Assembly: GCF_014696625.1 (NCBI RefSeq)
Contig: NZ_JACJQL010000019.1
Location: 1 to 64,000 of the forward strand
Direction: 5' to 3'
Length of the DNA stretch: 64,000 nt
Source of the DNA: Nostoc parmelioides FACHB-3921
Lineage (GTDB): Bacteria; Cyanobacteriota; Cyanobacteriia; Cyanobacteriales; Nostocaceae
Shown: one piece after another, positions 15,673 through 24,700 of the stretch
How positions within the stretch are numbered: position 1 is the first letter of the stretch
How the letters are laid out: each line of letters opens with the position of its first letter
The notes under the pieces: generated by a model
Told to the model about the DNA's origin: nothing
Database searches by the model: none
Seen by the model: the letters and a program-made list of their open reading frames with translations, nothing else
Translations under genes and position numbers: made by a program

Positions 15673-17043
15673 ATGTCTAACCCAACTGTAGAAAACTTAG
15701 TCATTATTGGTTCTGGGCCAGCAGGGTACACGGCTGCTATCTATGCGGCGAGAGCTAACCTAAAACCCGTTGTGTTTGAAGGTTTTCAAGCTGGGGGTTT
15801 GCCTGGTGGGCAGCTCATGACCACAACTGAAGTAGAGAACTTTCCAGGGTTTCCCCAAGGAATTACCGGGCCGGATTTAATGGATAGGATGAAGGCTCAA
15901 GCAGAACGCTGGGGGGCTGAGTTATATACTGAAGATGTTATATCAGTTGATTTGAGCCAACGTCCATTTACTGTGCGCTCAGAGGAAAGAGAATTTAAGG
16001 CACACACTATTATTATTGCTACTGGTGCAACTGCCAAGCGTTTAGGTTTACCTAGTGAGCATCAATTCTGGAGTCGGGGGATTTCCGCTTGTGCAATCTG
16101 TGATGGTGCAACCCCAATTTTCCACGGTGCAGAATTAGCCGTGATTGGTGCTGGTGACTCGGCGGCGGAAGAGTCCATATATCTCACCAAGTACGGCTCG
16201 AAGGTTAATTTATTGGTGCGTTCTGAAAAGATGCGGGCTTCTAAAGCCATGCAAGACCGGGTTTTGAGTAACCCCAAAATCCAAGTGCATTGGAACACAG
16301 AAGTTGTCGATGTGTTTGGTAATGGTTTCATGGAAGGGGTGAAAGTCCGCAACAACCAGACTGGGGAAGAAACCACAGTACACGCCAAGGGTTTATTCTA
16401 CGCTATTGGTCACAAGCCCAACACTTCTTTATTTCAGGGACAACTAGAACTGGATGAAGTTGGTTATGTTGTCACCAAACATGGTTCGCCTGAAACCAGT
16501 GTAGAGGGTGTGTTTGCGGCGGGTGACGTACAAGACCATGAGTATCGTCAAGCAATTACGGCGGCTGGTAGTGGTTGTGCGGCGGCGTTGTTAGCGGAAC
16601 GGTGGTTGTCATCGAATGCGTTGATTCAAGAGTTCCATCAAGAAGCAACAATCAATAATGAGTTAGAAACTCAGCCAGTAGCGCAAAAAACCGAAGCGGA
16701 ACAAGAAGCGGGATTTGAATTGAGCGCAACTCGCCATGCTGGTGGTTATGCTTTACGGAAATTATTCCATGAAAGCGATCGCCTACTCATTGTCAAATAT
16801 GTCTCCCCTGGTTGTGGCCCTTGTCATACCCTCAAGCCCATCTTAAATAAAGTAGTCGATGAATTTGACAGCAAAATCCACTTTGTGGAAATTGACATCG
16901 ACCAAGACCGGGATATTGCCGAAAATGCTGGCGTAACTGGTACACCAACTGTCCAGTTCTTTAAGGATAAAGAATTGGTGAAAGAAGTTAAAGGTGTCAA
17001 GCAAAAGAGTGAATATCGCCTGTTGATTGAAGCTAATCTTTAG
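15673..17043 (+). CDS. ntrC-type trxB: NADPH-thioredoxin reductase with fused thioredoxin (NTRC)
   Basis: A 456-residue fusion. Residues 1-310 are thioredoxin reductase: FAD motif IIGSGPAGYTAAIYAARAN, redox disulfide SACAICDGA, NADPH motif VIGAGDSAAEES, and GVFAAGDVQDHEYRQAITAAGSG. After a Glu/Gln-rich linker comes a thioredoxin domain (about 360-456) with the active site CGPC. This is the NTRC arrangement of chloroplasts and some cyanobacteria, which uses NADPH to reduce 2-Cys peroxiredoxin. A frame extension to 15592 exists, but MSNPTVENLVIIG is the natural start. ntrC here is not the nitrogen regulator. Confidence 0.93.
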   Translation: MSNPTVENLVIIGSGPAGYTAAIYAARANLKPVVFEGFQAGGLPGGQLMTTTEVENFPGFPQGITGPDLMDRMKAQAERWGAELYTEDVISVDLSQRPFTVRSEEREFKAHTIIIATGATAKRLGLPSEHQFWSRGISACAICDGATPIFHGAELAVIGAGDSAAEESIYLTKYGSKVNLLVRSEKMRASKAMQDRVLSNPKIQVHWNTEVVDVFGNGFMEGVKVRNNQTGEETTVHAKGLFYAIGHKPNTSLFQGQLELDEVGYVVTKHGSPETSVEGVFAAGDVQDHEYRQAITAAGSGCAAALLAERWLSSNALIQEFHQEATINNELETQPVAQKTEAEQEAGFELSATRHAGGYALRKLFHESDRLLIVKYVSPGCGPCHTLKPILNKVVDEFDSKIHFVEIDIDQDRDIAENAGVTGTPTVQFFKDKELVKEVKGVKQKSEYRLLIEANL

Positions 17044-17120
17044 GAAATGGGGAATGGGTACAATTATTTCTAGTGCTTAGTACCCAATACCCATCATCCT
17101 TTTACGTGGTGAATCAAGCT

Positions 17121-17759
17121 ATGCCATATCCACTAGCACCTTGGACACTTAAAGGTTATGCTATCGAAACTTTGCATTTGGTGAATATTGACCAAGTGCG
17201 CTCACTAATTCCTACTGGGTTAAACCTGTTCTCTGTATGGCCAGGTAAAACCATCGCCACAGTATATCTATCATCTTACGGTTCTGGCTCAGTGCTGGAG
17301 TATAGCGAGTTAATTGTAGCTTTAGCTGTGGTGGCTGATAAGGGAAAAATCGGTGGTTGGATTTCTCATATATATGTAGATAATGCTGACTCTGTAGCTG
17401 GCGGTCGAGAAATTTGGGGATTACCAAAGGAATTTGCCGAATTTACTTGGCAGGAAAAATCCGTTACAGTCCATCAGGGAAACCAACAATTGTGTACTCT
17501 GAATTACGACCAACAAAGTTTGGCATGGCGGCAAAAGTTAGCTGTACCGGGTTTTAGTAGGCTGGCTAACGATTTACTGACATTTACTGCTAAATTTGAA
17601 GCTTTAGTTGGTTTTATAGGCTCTAGTTTGGATGTTCCTACTACAAGCCCTTTTTCTAGTATGGGCTTAGGTAATCCTTTTTTAACCGTGCGTTCTGAGC
17701 AGATGACTTTACAGGTGGACGCACCGAAAGTGCTGGGAGTAGGGAGTGGTAAATGTTAG
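17121..17759 (+). CDS. Acetoacetate decarboxylase-like protein
   Basis: This 212-residue protein matches the acetoacetate decarboxylase superfamily. Supporting segments are YSELIVALAVVADKGKIGGWISHIYVDNADSVAGGREIWGLPKEFAEF, where GREIWGLPK is the superfamily hallmark. True decarboxylation needs a specific lysine pair that I cannot confirm, and many cyanobacterial members are of unknown function. I place the start at the ATG at 17121 (MPYPLAPW); the frame is open to 17073. It lies 78 bp after NTRC on the same strand. Confidence 0.75.
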   Translation: MPYPLAPWTLKGYAIETLHLVNIDQVRSLIPTGLNLFSVWPGKTIATVYLSSYGSGSVLEYSELIVALAVVADKGKIGGWISHIYVDNADSVAGGREIWGLPKEFAEFTWQEKSVTVHQGNQQLCTLNYDQQSLAWRQKLAVPGFSRLANDLLTFTAKFEALVGFIGSSLDVPTTSPFSSMGLGNPFLTVRSEQMTLQVDAPKVLGVGSGKC

Positions 17760-17767
17760 AAATTGGG

Positions 17768-17813
17768 GCAGAAGGAAGGGGGGAAATATTTGAGTAAGTT
17801 CCCCTGCTTCTGC
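17768..17813. terminator. Bidirectional hairpin between convergent genes
   Basis: GCAGAAG (17768-17774) pairs with CTTCTGC (17807-17813), and inside it GGGGAA pairs with TTCCCC. It lies between the decarboxylase-like gene and ureG, both of which end here. Confidence 0.6.
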
Positions 17814-17819
17814 TTACCT

Positions 17820-18422
17820 CTACACAGGACAGATGTGATTACAAACAAATTCAATTACATCGTTGAGTCCTTGTTGAGTTTTTAAATTAGTAAAAATAAA
17901 GGGTTTATCGCCGCGCATTTTTTTTGCGTCTCTTTCCATGACGCTTAAATCTGCGCCAACGTATGGGGCTAGGTCAGTTTTATTAATTACTAATAAGTCA
18001 GATTTGGTAATTCCTGGCCCACCTTTGCGGGGGATTTTATCACCGGCTGCTACATCAATTACGTAAATTGTTAAATCTACTAACTCAGGGCTAAAGGTAG
18101 CAGCTAAATTATCTCCACCGCTTTCTAAAAAGACTAAATCTAAATCGGTGAAACGCTGTTCTAGCTGTTCAATTGCTGCCAAATTCATGGAAGCATCTTC
18201 TCGAATTGCTGTGTGTGGACAACCGCCTGTCTCTACGCCTAAAATGCGATCGCTTGTCAAAGCTTGCGAACGTACTAAAAACTGGGCATCTTCTTGAGTA
18301 TATATATCATTTGTCACCACTGCCAGCTTATAGCGATCGCGCAATGCTTTACACAAAGCATCAACTAAAGCCGTCTTCCCCGAACCTACCGGGCCTGCTA
18401 CCCCAACACGAAAAGCGTTCAT
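17820..18422 (-). CDS. ureG: Urease accessory GTPase UreG
   Basis: This 200-residue SIMIBI GTPase drives nickel delivery to apo-urease with UreE, UreF and UreD. The P-loop is GPVGSGKT (residues 10-17). The nickel-binding Cys-Pro-His is in GGCPHTAIREDAS, and ESGGDNLAATFSPEL and VINKTDLAPYVGADL complete the family. It is last in the ureE-ureF-ureG series. The 59-bp spacer from ureF is filled with STRR-type heptamers. Confidence 0.96.
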   Translation of the reverse strand: MNAFRVGVAGPVGSGKTALVDALCKALRDRYKLAVVTNDIYTQEDAQFLVRSQALTSDRILGVETGGCPHTAIREDASMNLAAIEQLEQRFTDLDLVFLESGGDNLAATFSPELVDLTIYVIDVAAGDKIPRKGGPGITKSDLLVINKTDLAPYVGADLSVMERDAKKMRGDKPFIFTNLKTQQGLNDVIEFVCNHICPV

Positions 18423-18424
18423 AA

Positions 18425-18486
18425 GTCAATAGTCAACTGTTAACTGTTCACTGTTCACTGTTAACTGTTCACTGTCAACCGTCAAC
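18425..18486. repeat. STRR3-type heptamer repeat between ureF and ureG
   Basis: Direct units of the type ACTGTTA/ACTGTTC and GTCAACT repeat about eight times. They fill the ureF-ureG gap and run into the ureF stop codon. The family belongs to the short tandem repeats described in heterocystous cyanobacteria. Confidence 0.8.
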
Positions 18487-19171
18487 TCCTAAACAATCTT
18501 GTATATTGGGTTTCGTGCTGCATACTGGCTAAAGATAAACCCCAACTACAACAACTGAGTTCATCATCTTTTAACGACATAATTTCCACTGTTGCATGAC
18601 TAATTAACGGTTGCAACTGGAGTAATAATTCTTGTCCTGCTGTTTGTCCGAGGGGGATGAGTTTGACACCAGCCGTAATTAAATTAGTTGCCCAACTATG
18701 CAGATATGCTAGTAAGGCGGCTTGAATATTAATTTGCCAATGTGCAGACGCAATTCCAAAAGCGATCGCATAATTACAAGGATTACCTACAGCATTGGCT
18801 AAAGGTAGAATTTCTGGTTGTATTTTACCAAGTAACTGCATGAGCGATCGCCCCATTTGCCAGCTAGAATTGCGTAATTCTTGGGTTTCCCTCGCCGCAG
18901 ATAACCACAGATTCCAATAGCGTAGAGTTTCCATATCATCCATTGTGGCAGCTTGATAGGCTCTCACCATCACCGCAGCTTCTAGACGAATCGCCCCATA
19001 ACTGAGTTCAGCCTCTAACCATTGTTGCAGAGTTGATTGACTAGCAATTGTCCCATTTTCTACGAGTGTTTCTAATCCTTCCGAATAGCTATAGGCTCCC
19101 ACAGGTAAAGCGGAACTAGCTAGTTGCAAGATATGTAAAAAATGCTGATCAGTGAGGGTGATGGTGTCCAT
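18482..19171 (-). CDS. ureF: Urease accessory protein UreF
   Basis: This 229-residue all-helical chaperone regulates the UreG GTPase in the urease activation complex. The conserved N-terminus LQLASSALPVGAYSYSEGLE and the segment ELRNSSWQMGRSLMQL are diagnostic. The C-terminus ends shortly after AMQHETQYTRLFRS, as usual. Its start overlaps the ureE 3' end by 23 bp, which indicates translational coupling. Confidence 0.95.
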   Translation of the reverse strand: MDTITLTDQHFLHILQLASSALPVGAYSYSEGLETLVENGTIASQSTLQQWLEAELSYGAIRLEAAVMVRAYQAATMDDMETLRYWNLWLSAARETQELRNSSWQMGRSLMQLLGKIQPEILPLANAVGNPCNYAIAFGIASAHWQINIQAALLAYLHSWATNLITAGVKLIPLGQTAGQELLLQLQPLISHATVEIMSLKDDELSCCSWGLSLASMQHETQYTRLFRS

Positions 19172-19592
19172 AAGCGCCCAATTCTGGCTGAAAGGGGAGA
19201 ATTTCTGCGGTAATTTCTAACCCCATGTGTTCCAACATTGTCTGCAAAACGGTATCAGGCGATAAGCGTAAATAAGTCGGGGTAATCTCTACAGGTACAT
19301 GACGATTACCTAAATGATAGGCTGCTCGCATTAATAAAAGTTGAGTTTGAGCAACCACCGTTAATACTGGTTCTGGTTTAGCCGCAATTCTGATTAAATT
19401 GCCATTGGTTTCATCTTGGAGGATATCCCCATCCTGCAAAACTGTACCTCTAGGTAAACGCAAAAACACAACCTGACCATCTTCTGTCTCAAAGCGGTGA
19501 CGACTACGACAGCGTTCTTCTGCTGTGAGAGGCAAAGTTAGAGTGACTGCTATATCAGGATTGGGTGCTACAAGTTGCGTCAAAGTCAACAT
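19149..19592 (-). CDS. ureE: Urease accessory nickel-binding protein UreE
   Basis: This 147-residue dimeric metallochaperone presents nickel to UreG. The peptide-binding N-domain has RCRSRHRFETEDG and FLRLPRGTVLQDGD. The metal domain has MRAAYHLGNRHVPVEI, with the bridging His of GNRH. The C-terminal tail is a short His cluster (GAYGHHHPH), weaker than the long His tails of some homologues. It is the first gene of the accessory set; ureD and the ureABC structural genes are elsewhere. Confidence 0.95.
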   Translation of the reverse strand: MLTLTQLVAPNPDIAVTLTLPLTAEERCRSRHRFETEDGQVVFLRLPRGTVLQDGDILQDETNGNLIRIAAKPEPVLTVVAQTQLLLMRAAYHLGNRHVPVEITPTYLRLSPDTVLQTMLEHMGLEITAEILPFQPELGAYGHHHPH

Positions 19593-19690
19593 TATTTAGT
19601 CATTAGTCAATGGTTATTAGTCATTAGTTTAGGACTTACGCACGGAAGTTGGAAATTTTGATTCCCCTTTAAAAGATCATTGCCCAGATG

Positions 19691-19798
19691 TCTCACCAAC
19701 TCTTACAACCTTAGTCCAGAGTCTGTAGGGGCGAGTTCACAGATATGCTCGAATCATTCATGAGTATTTTGCTCAACCCGCCCCTACTGTTGGTGAGA
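19691..19798. repeat. MITE-like element with nested inverted repeats
   Basis: Outer arms TCTCACCAAC (19691-19700) and GTTGGTGAGA (19789-19798) are perfect complements. Inner arms GTAGGGGCG (19725-19733) and CGCCCCTAC (19779-19787) are also perfect. The 108-bp unit has no coding capacity. It lies just after a GGACTTACGCAC motif, in the 290-bp gap upstream of ureE. Confidence 0.65.
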
Positions 19799-19882
19799 AA
19801 TGCGGGATTAGAGCATTTGAGTGGGTCAGTTTTGTATTCAACAGCCAACAGTCAACTGTTAACAGTTAACAGCCAACCATTT

Positions 19883-20506
19883 TCAAGTTAATTCCAACCA
19901 ACCTTGATAACCAGTAACAATGCGGTTTCCATCTTTGAGAATGTGAACTTCTATTTGATCACTAGCCCAGGTAACTTTATCTACAAAGGCGGGATTAAAA
20001 ACATGAACTTTTTGATTTTTGGAAGAAACTGGGGAATCGGGAGAATTAATGGCTAAAGACTCCACAAATGGCCCATCAATTAAAATATCGAGTTGTTCTA
20101 ATAATGCTTGAGAACCAGGGGGAGCAGATTCAGATTGTAGTTGTTTCAGGGTGAAGCCTGTAAAAGACATGACACTTAAACCAGCAGCTTTCAGTTTACG
20201 AGCTAATTCCGCCAATGCTGTTGCTTGATGAAAAGGTTCTCCACCAGAAAATGTCACACCTTGATTTTGCGGTTTGCTCAAAATTTGCTCGACAAGAGAA
20301 TCTACAGAAACTAGTTGGTTGATTTCAAATGTCCATGAATCAGGATTAAAACATCCTGGACATTCACGGGGACAACCTTGTACCCAAACTACTGCACGAC
20401 AGCCAGGGCCATTTACCTCTGACTCATCAATGTAACCCATAATGTTGAGATAGCCAGGGGGAATTTCTGGAAGTGTAATTGGTGGGTTGGTTGACTGAGT
20501 TTCCAT
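19883..20506 (-). CDS. Radical SAM activating enzyme, NrdG/PflA-like
   Basis: This 207-residue protein has the CxxxCxxC cluster motif in WVQGCPRECPGCFNPDSW. FSGGEPFHQATALAELARKLK and SVMSFTGFTLKQL follow. This pattern matches NrdG-type glycyl-radical activating enzymes. No anaerobic ribonucleotide reductase lies nearby, so the substrate is open. It could start at residue 23 (MGYIDE). It is followed upstream by a second radical SAM gene on the same strand, 98 bp away. Confidence 0.8.
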   Translation of the reverse strand: METQSTNPPITLPEIPPGYLNIMGYIDESEVNGPGCRAVVWVQGCPRECPGCFNPDSWTFEINQLVSVDSLVEQILSKPQNQGVTFSGGEPFHQATALAELARKLKAAGLSVMSFTGFTLKQLQSESAPPGSQALLEQLDILIDGPFVESLAINSPDSPVSSKNQKVHVFNPAFVDKVTWASDQIEVHILKDGNRIVTGYQGWLELT

Positions 20507-20604
20507 CTGTTTCTCCTTGGAAGCGTTAGTTGTTAACTAGTTGAACGACGCAGAAATATTGTTGGTGGTGGGTGTAAGGGAAAGACAGATTTACCCCCAC
20601 ACCC

Positions 20605-21417
20605 CTAGTTTATCGGGGCGCAACGTACAGGAATTTTTGTGGCATAGTGGATTGTGTCAGCCAGTGGCTTGAGGATATTCGCACTGAGACATTTAAGTTG
20701 ACGTATACTATCTGAGATAGATTCAATTGCATCATTTCCCCTAGCATCTAATTGTCGAACTAAAACACGGGGACGAGTAGGAACGTTAAGTTGAATTTCT
20801 TGAGGGTTGACACGTTCTATTTTTTGGATGTAAATCTCTATCATTTCTGTTGTCCACGGAGACAACACCATCGTTTGAATAGCGAGATTCCCTTGATATT
20901 CCTCTCGAAACTGCTCAATACCTGCAAGGATGTGTGGTAGATTAATTGTCGCTACAGGTTGATTGATGCGCTGCAATTGATTTGACGAAATAGCATCTAA
21001 TTTAACAGCCACAATATCTGCTGATTGCAAAGCATGACGGACTTTAATGTCACTCAGCAAGGTACTGTTGGTCAAGACTACTGTTGGTCGTTGTGTTACC
21101 TGTTTTGCGATCGCCAAAATTTCCTCTAGGTTTAGTGCTAAAGTAGGTTCGCCACTGCCACTGAGGGTGACGACATCTACCTGGTCATAAGGTGCAAGTG
21201 CTTGCAAATCCTCCCATAATTGGCTTGTAGGTACGAAAATTTGACGCTGACTGGTATGTGCTTGAATTTGCCCTAACTGACAGTAGACGCAGTTAAACGA
21301 GCAGGTAGACACAACCCCAATGGGATCGATACCAAGAGAATTTCCAAATCGCCAAGATTTGACAGGCCCATACACAGAGGAACAACTAAAATTTTTGGGG
21401 GATTGCATAGCACTCAT
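20605..21417 (-). CDS. Radical SAM protein, COG0731/TYW1-like
   Basis: A 270-residue radical SAM enzyme. The cluster motif is CSFNCVYCQLGQ (Cys-x3-Cys-x2-Cys), preceded by SVYGPVKSWRFGNSLGIDPI. TLSGSGEPTLALNLEEILAIAK supplies the SAM-binding GGEP-equivalent. The N-terminal SRRLGxSLGI-like element is typical of the COG0731 group, related to wybutosine enzyme TYW1, whose bacterial role is unclear. Orientation and spacing allow cotranscription with the NrdG-like gene. Confidence 0.82.
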   Translation of the reverse strand: MSAMQSPKNFSCSSVYGPVKSWRFGNSLGIDPIGVVSTCSFNCVYCQLGQIQAHTSQRQIFVPTSQLWEDLQALAPYDQVDVVTLSGSGEPTLALNLEEILAIAKQVTQRPTVVLTNSTLLSDIKVRHALQSADIVAVKLDAISSNQLQRINQPVATINLPHILAGIEQFREEYQGNLAIQTMVLSPWTTEMIEIYIQKIERVNPQEIQLNVPTRPRVLVRQLDARGNDAIESISDSIRQLKCLSANILKPLADTIHYATKIPVRCAPIN

Positions 21418-21738
21418 ATTTGTTCTATCACCGTAATGGCGATCGCCTAAGAGTCATTAGCAAAAATTTATAGCCATAACATGAGGAACTTGTGAGGCTG
21501 GTCGTACAAAGCAGCAGTTAAAAGTTCTTGTTCTTTCTCTTGTCTCCATACTCACCAGTCTTTTGTCATTTATGTAACAAATGTGCGTTATAGTTGTGGA
21601 TAATTATCGGGAGAATCATTACTAATTAAGTTGTTTTGGCGAAAATATCGCCAAATTGCTGACTTTTCATGATTTTGTTCATATTTAATTTTTTTGATTA
21701 GTTTATCTCTTTTAAAATTTGCTGCCTAATTTGATAGT
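21418..21738. other. 321-bp divergent promoter region
   Basis: It separates the radical SAM gene from the large hybrid kinase. No frame with protein similarity, tRNA-like fold or strong inverted repeat is visible. Confidence 0.5.
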
Positions 21739-24700
21739 ATGCTCACAGATTATCAACGAACAAAAATTTTACTAATTGATAATTCTTTGGAAAATTGGCA
21801 CTGTTTATCAGGTTTTCTAGCAGAAACAAAGTACTTATTAAAAAGGGTTAGCACTGCTAAAATATCAATCGACAGTGTTATTGAATTCATGCCTGATTTA
21901 ATTTTAATAGATAGTTCTATCGATAAAATAACCGGACATTCTTTCTGTGAAAATTTACAATCTGATAAAGCTCTCCAAAATATATCTGTTCTCTTGCTAA
22001 CTTATGCTGATCAACTTTCCGAATATAGCAGTTATTTTCAAATAGGCGTATGCGACTTTATTAGTAAGCCATTACGCCAAGAAGAAGTTTGCCTGAGAAT
22101 GAGAAATCAATTAAAAATCTCCAGTAAACATAAAAATCAATTAGAAGAATATCATGATAATTTGGCGGTTTTGAATGGGTTAATATTAGTGAATAACTCA
22201 GTAAATCAGAATATCACAAGTAATAAAAAAGAATGTTGTTTGCAACTATCAGACTTAACTAACGAAGAAATTATTAATAGAACATTAAACTTAAATTACC
22301 TAGTAAGTAGTAACAGCAAAATTACAATAACAAGAAATAATACACAGGACTACCAGATTAATACTATCAAGCTGTATAAGCATAATTTAATATTAACGAA
22401 ACTGGCAAAAAATCAAGTCCTATATCAAGGGAACTTAAAAATAGCCTTTGCAGAAATTACAAACATTGCTGCTCATAATTTAGGTATAGAGCGAGCAAGT
22501 ATTTGGTTATACGACGAAACATTTACCAAAATTCAATGTGCTGATCTATTTGAATATAGTCGCAATCAACACAGTGCAGGACTGTCTTTATCAGCAAAAG
22601 ATTATCCCACTTATTTTCAAGCCTTACATCAAGATGAAGCGATCGCCGCAGATGATGCTTATACAGATCCGAGAACGAAAGAATTTGCTCAATCTTACCT
22701 CACCCCTTTGAATATCACAGCCATGCTAGATACACCCATTCGTCTAGCAGGTGAAACCGTCGGGGTTTTATGTTTGGAAGCAGTAAAATTACCTCATCAC
22801 TGGACACCCGAAGACCAAAATTTTGCTCGTTCTTTAACTAATTTAGTATCCTTAGCCTTAGAAGCACGAGAACGCCAGCGTGCAGAAGCAGCACATCGGA
22901 TTTCCGAACAAAAACTAGCATCAGCCTTCAGAGCATCCCCTGACCCCATCGCTCTTTGTACTTATCCAGAAACACGTTATATCGAAGTTAACGACAGTTT
23001 TTGTCGCTTATTTGGTTATTCTCGTTCTCAAGTCATTGGTAATACTGATAAAGAATTAAATATTTGGGTAAATCTAGAAGAGTGCCATTTTCTGTCCCAA
23101 ATTCTGGAAAAAGCCAAAGCCATTCGCAATCATGAAGTCGATTTTCGCACTAGCAATGGAGAAATTAAAACGACGCTGTTTAGTGCAGAAATGATTGAAA
23201 TTGATGGACAAAAGTACATCCTGGGTACAGCAAAAGATATTACAGAACGCAAGCAAGCCGAAGCGGAAAGCCGTTTATTACTATTAACAACCCAAGCGAT
23301 CGCCCGTGCAGTTGATGTGAAAAGCGCCTTAACTTTAGTATTGCGGGTAATTTGCCAAACCATTGGCTGGGATTTTGGGGAAGCATGGACACCCAATCGT
23401 GAATCTCACGTTTTAGAACATAGTTTGGTTTGTTACTGCGAGGAAGCAAGTTTAGAGGAATTTTGTCACCAAAGTCAAAATATGACAATTGCACCGGGTG
23501 ACGGACTACCAGGACGAGTTTGGCAAACCAAACAATCCGAATGGATTGAAGATGTTTCTCAGGTCAAGCAAGGACAATTTTTGCGATCGCCACAAGCAGC
23601 CAAAGTAGGTTTAAAAGCAGGTTTTGGTATTCCCATTATTGCGGGAAAAGAAGTATTAGCAGTTTTGATATTTTTTAAGCGCAGTTCTATCCCCATAGAT
23701 AAGCGTTTACTCATGCTGCTAGGTGCAGTTGCTACCCAATTAGGTAGCTTGATTGAGCGCAAGTTAATAGAATCTGCTCACAGAAAGAGCGAAGAACGTT
23801 TACAACTAGCCTTAGAAGCCAGCGATTTAGGGTTATGGGATTGGAATATTGCTACTGGTAAAATTTATCGGGACTGGCAGTGGCAAAAGATGTTAGGTTA
23901 CGCACAAGAGGATATAGAAGATGATGAACGAGTCATTGAGCAATTGTTACATCCTGAAGATTTAGCCGCAGTCACATCAGCCATCACCACTCATTTGCAA
24001 GGTGTTACTCCCGTTTATGAAATGGAATTTCGGATGCGTTGCGCCGCCGGGGGTTGGAAATGGGTACAGTCTCGTGGCCAGATTGTGGAACGCAACGAGC
24101 AGGGTCAGCCTTTACGGATGACAGGTACGACCAAAGACATAACAGAGCGGAAAATTTTAGAAAAAGAACTAGAATTGCGAGAAGCTCGTCTCAATGCCTT
24201 TTTCAGTGGCGCTCCCGTGGGTATGAGTATTTTCGATAATCAACTACGGTTTGTGCAAATTAATGAATTAATAGCAGATATTCACGGTAAATCTGCTCAA
24301 GAGCATATTGGCAAGACTCTGGAAGAGATAGCACCCCAAATCGCACCTTTAGTCACACCATTCTGCCAACAAGTACTCTTAACTGGTCAACCAATTCTGA
24401 ATGTAGAATTGAGTCTGCCCGCAGTCAACCAACCAGATAGCCTACGTCACTTTTTAGTTTCTTATTTTCCCATTCCTGGGGAGGGTAATCAGCTTTCTGG
24501 TGTAGGTAAAGTGATAGTAGAGACTAGCGATGTCTACGACGAGCTGCGCTTACGCAAACGAGCAGAAGAAGCTCTCAAAGAAAGCGTCGAGAGGGAAAGA
24601 GCGATCGCCCAAGTAATTCAACGAATGCGCCAAACCCTAGATTTAGATACCATATTTGCTGCTACCACCGAAGAACTAAGACAAGTCCTCAACTGCGATC

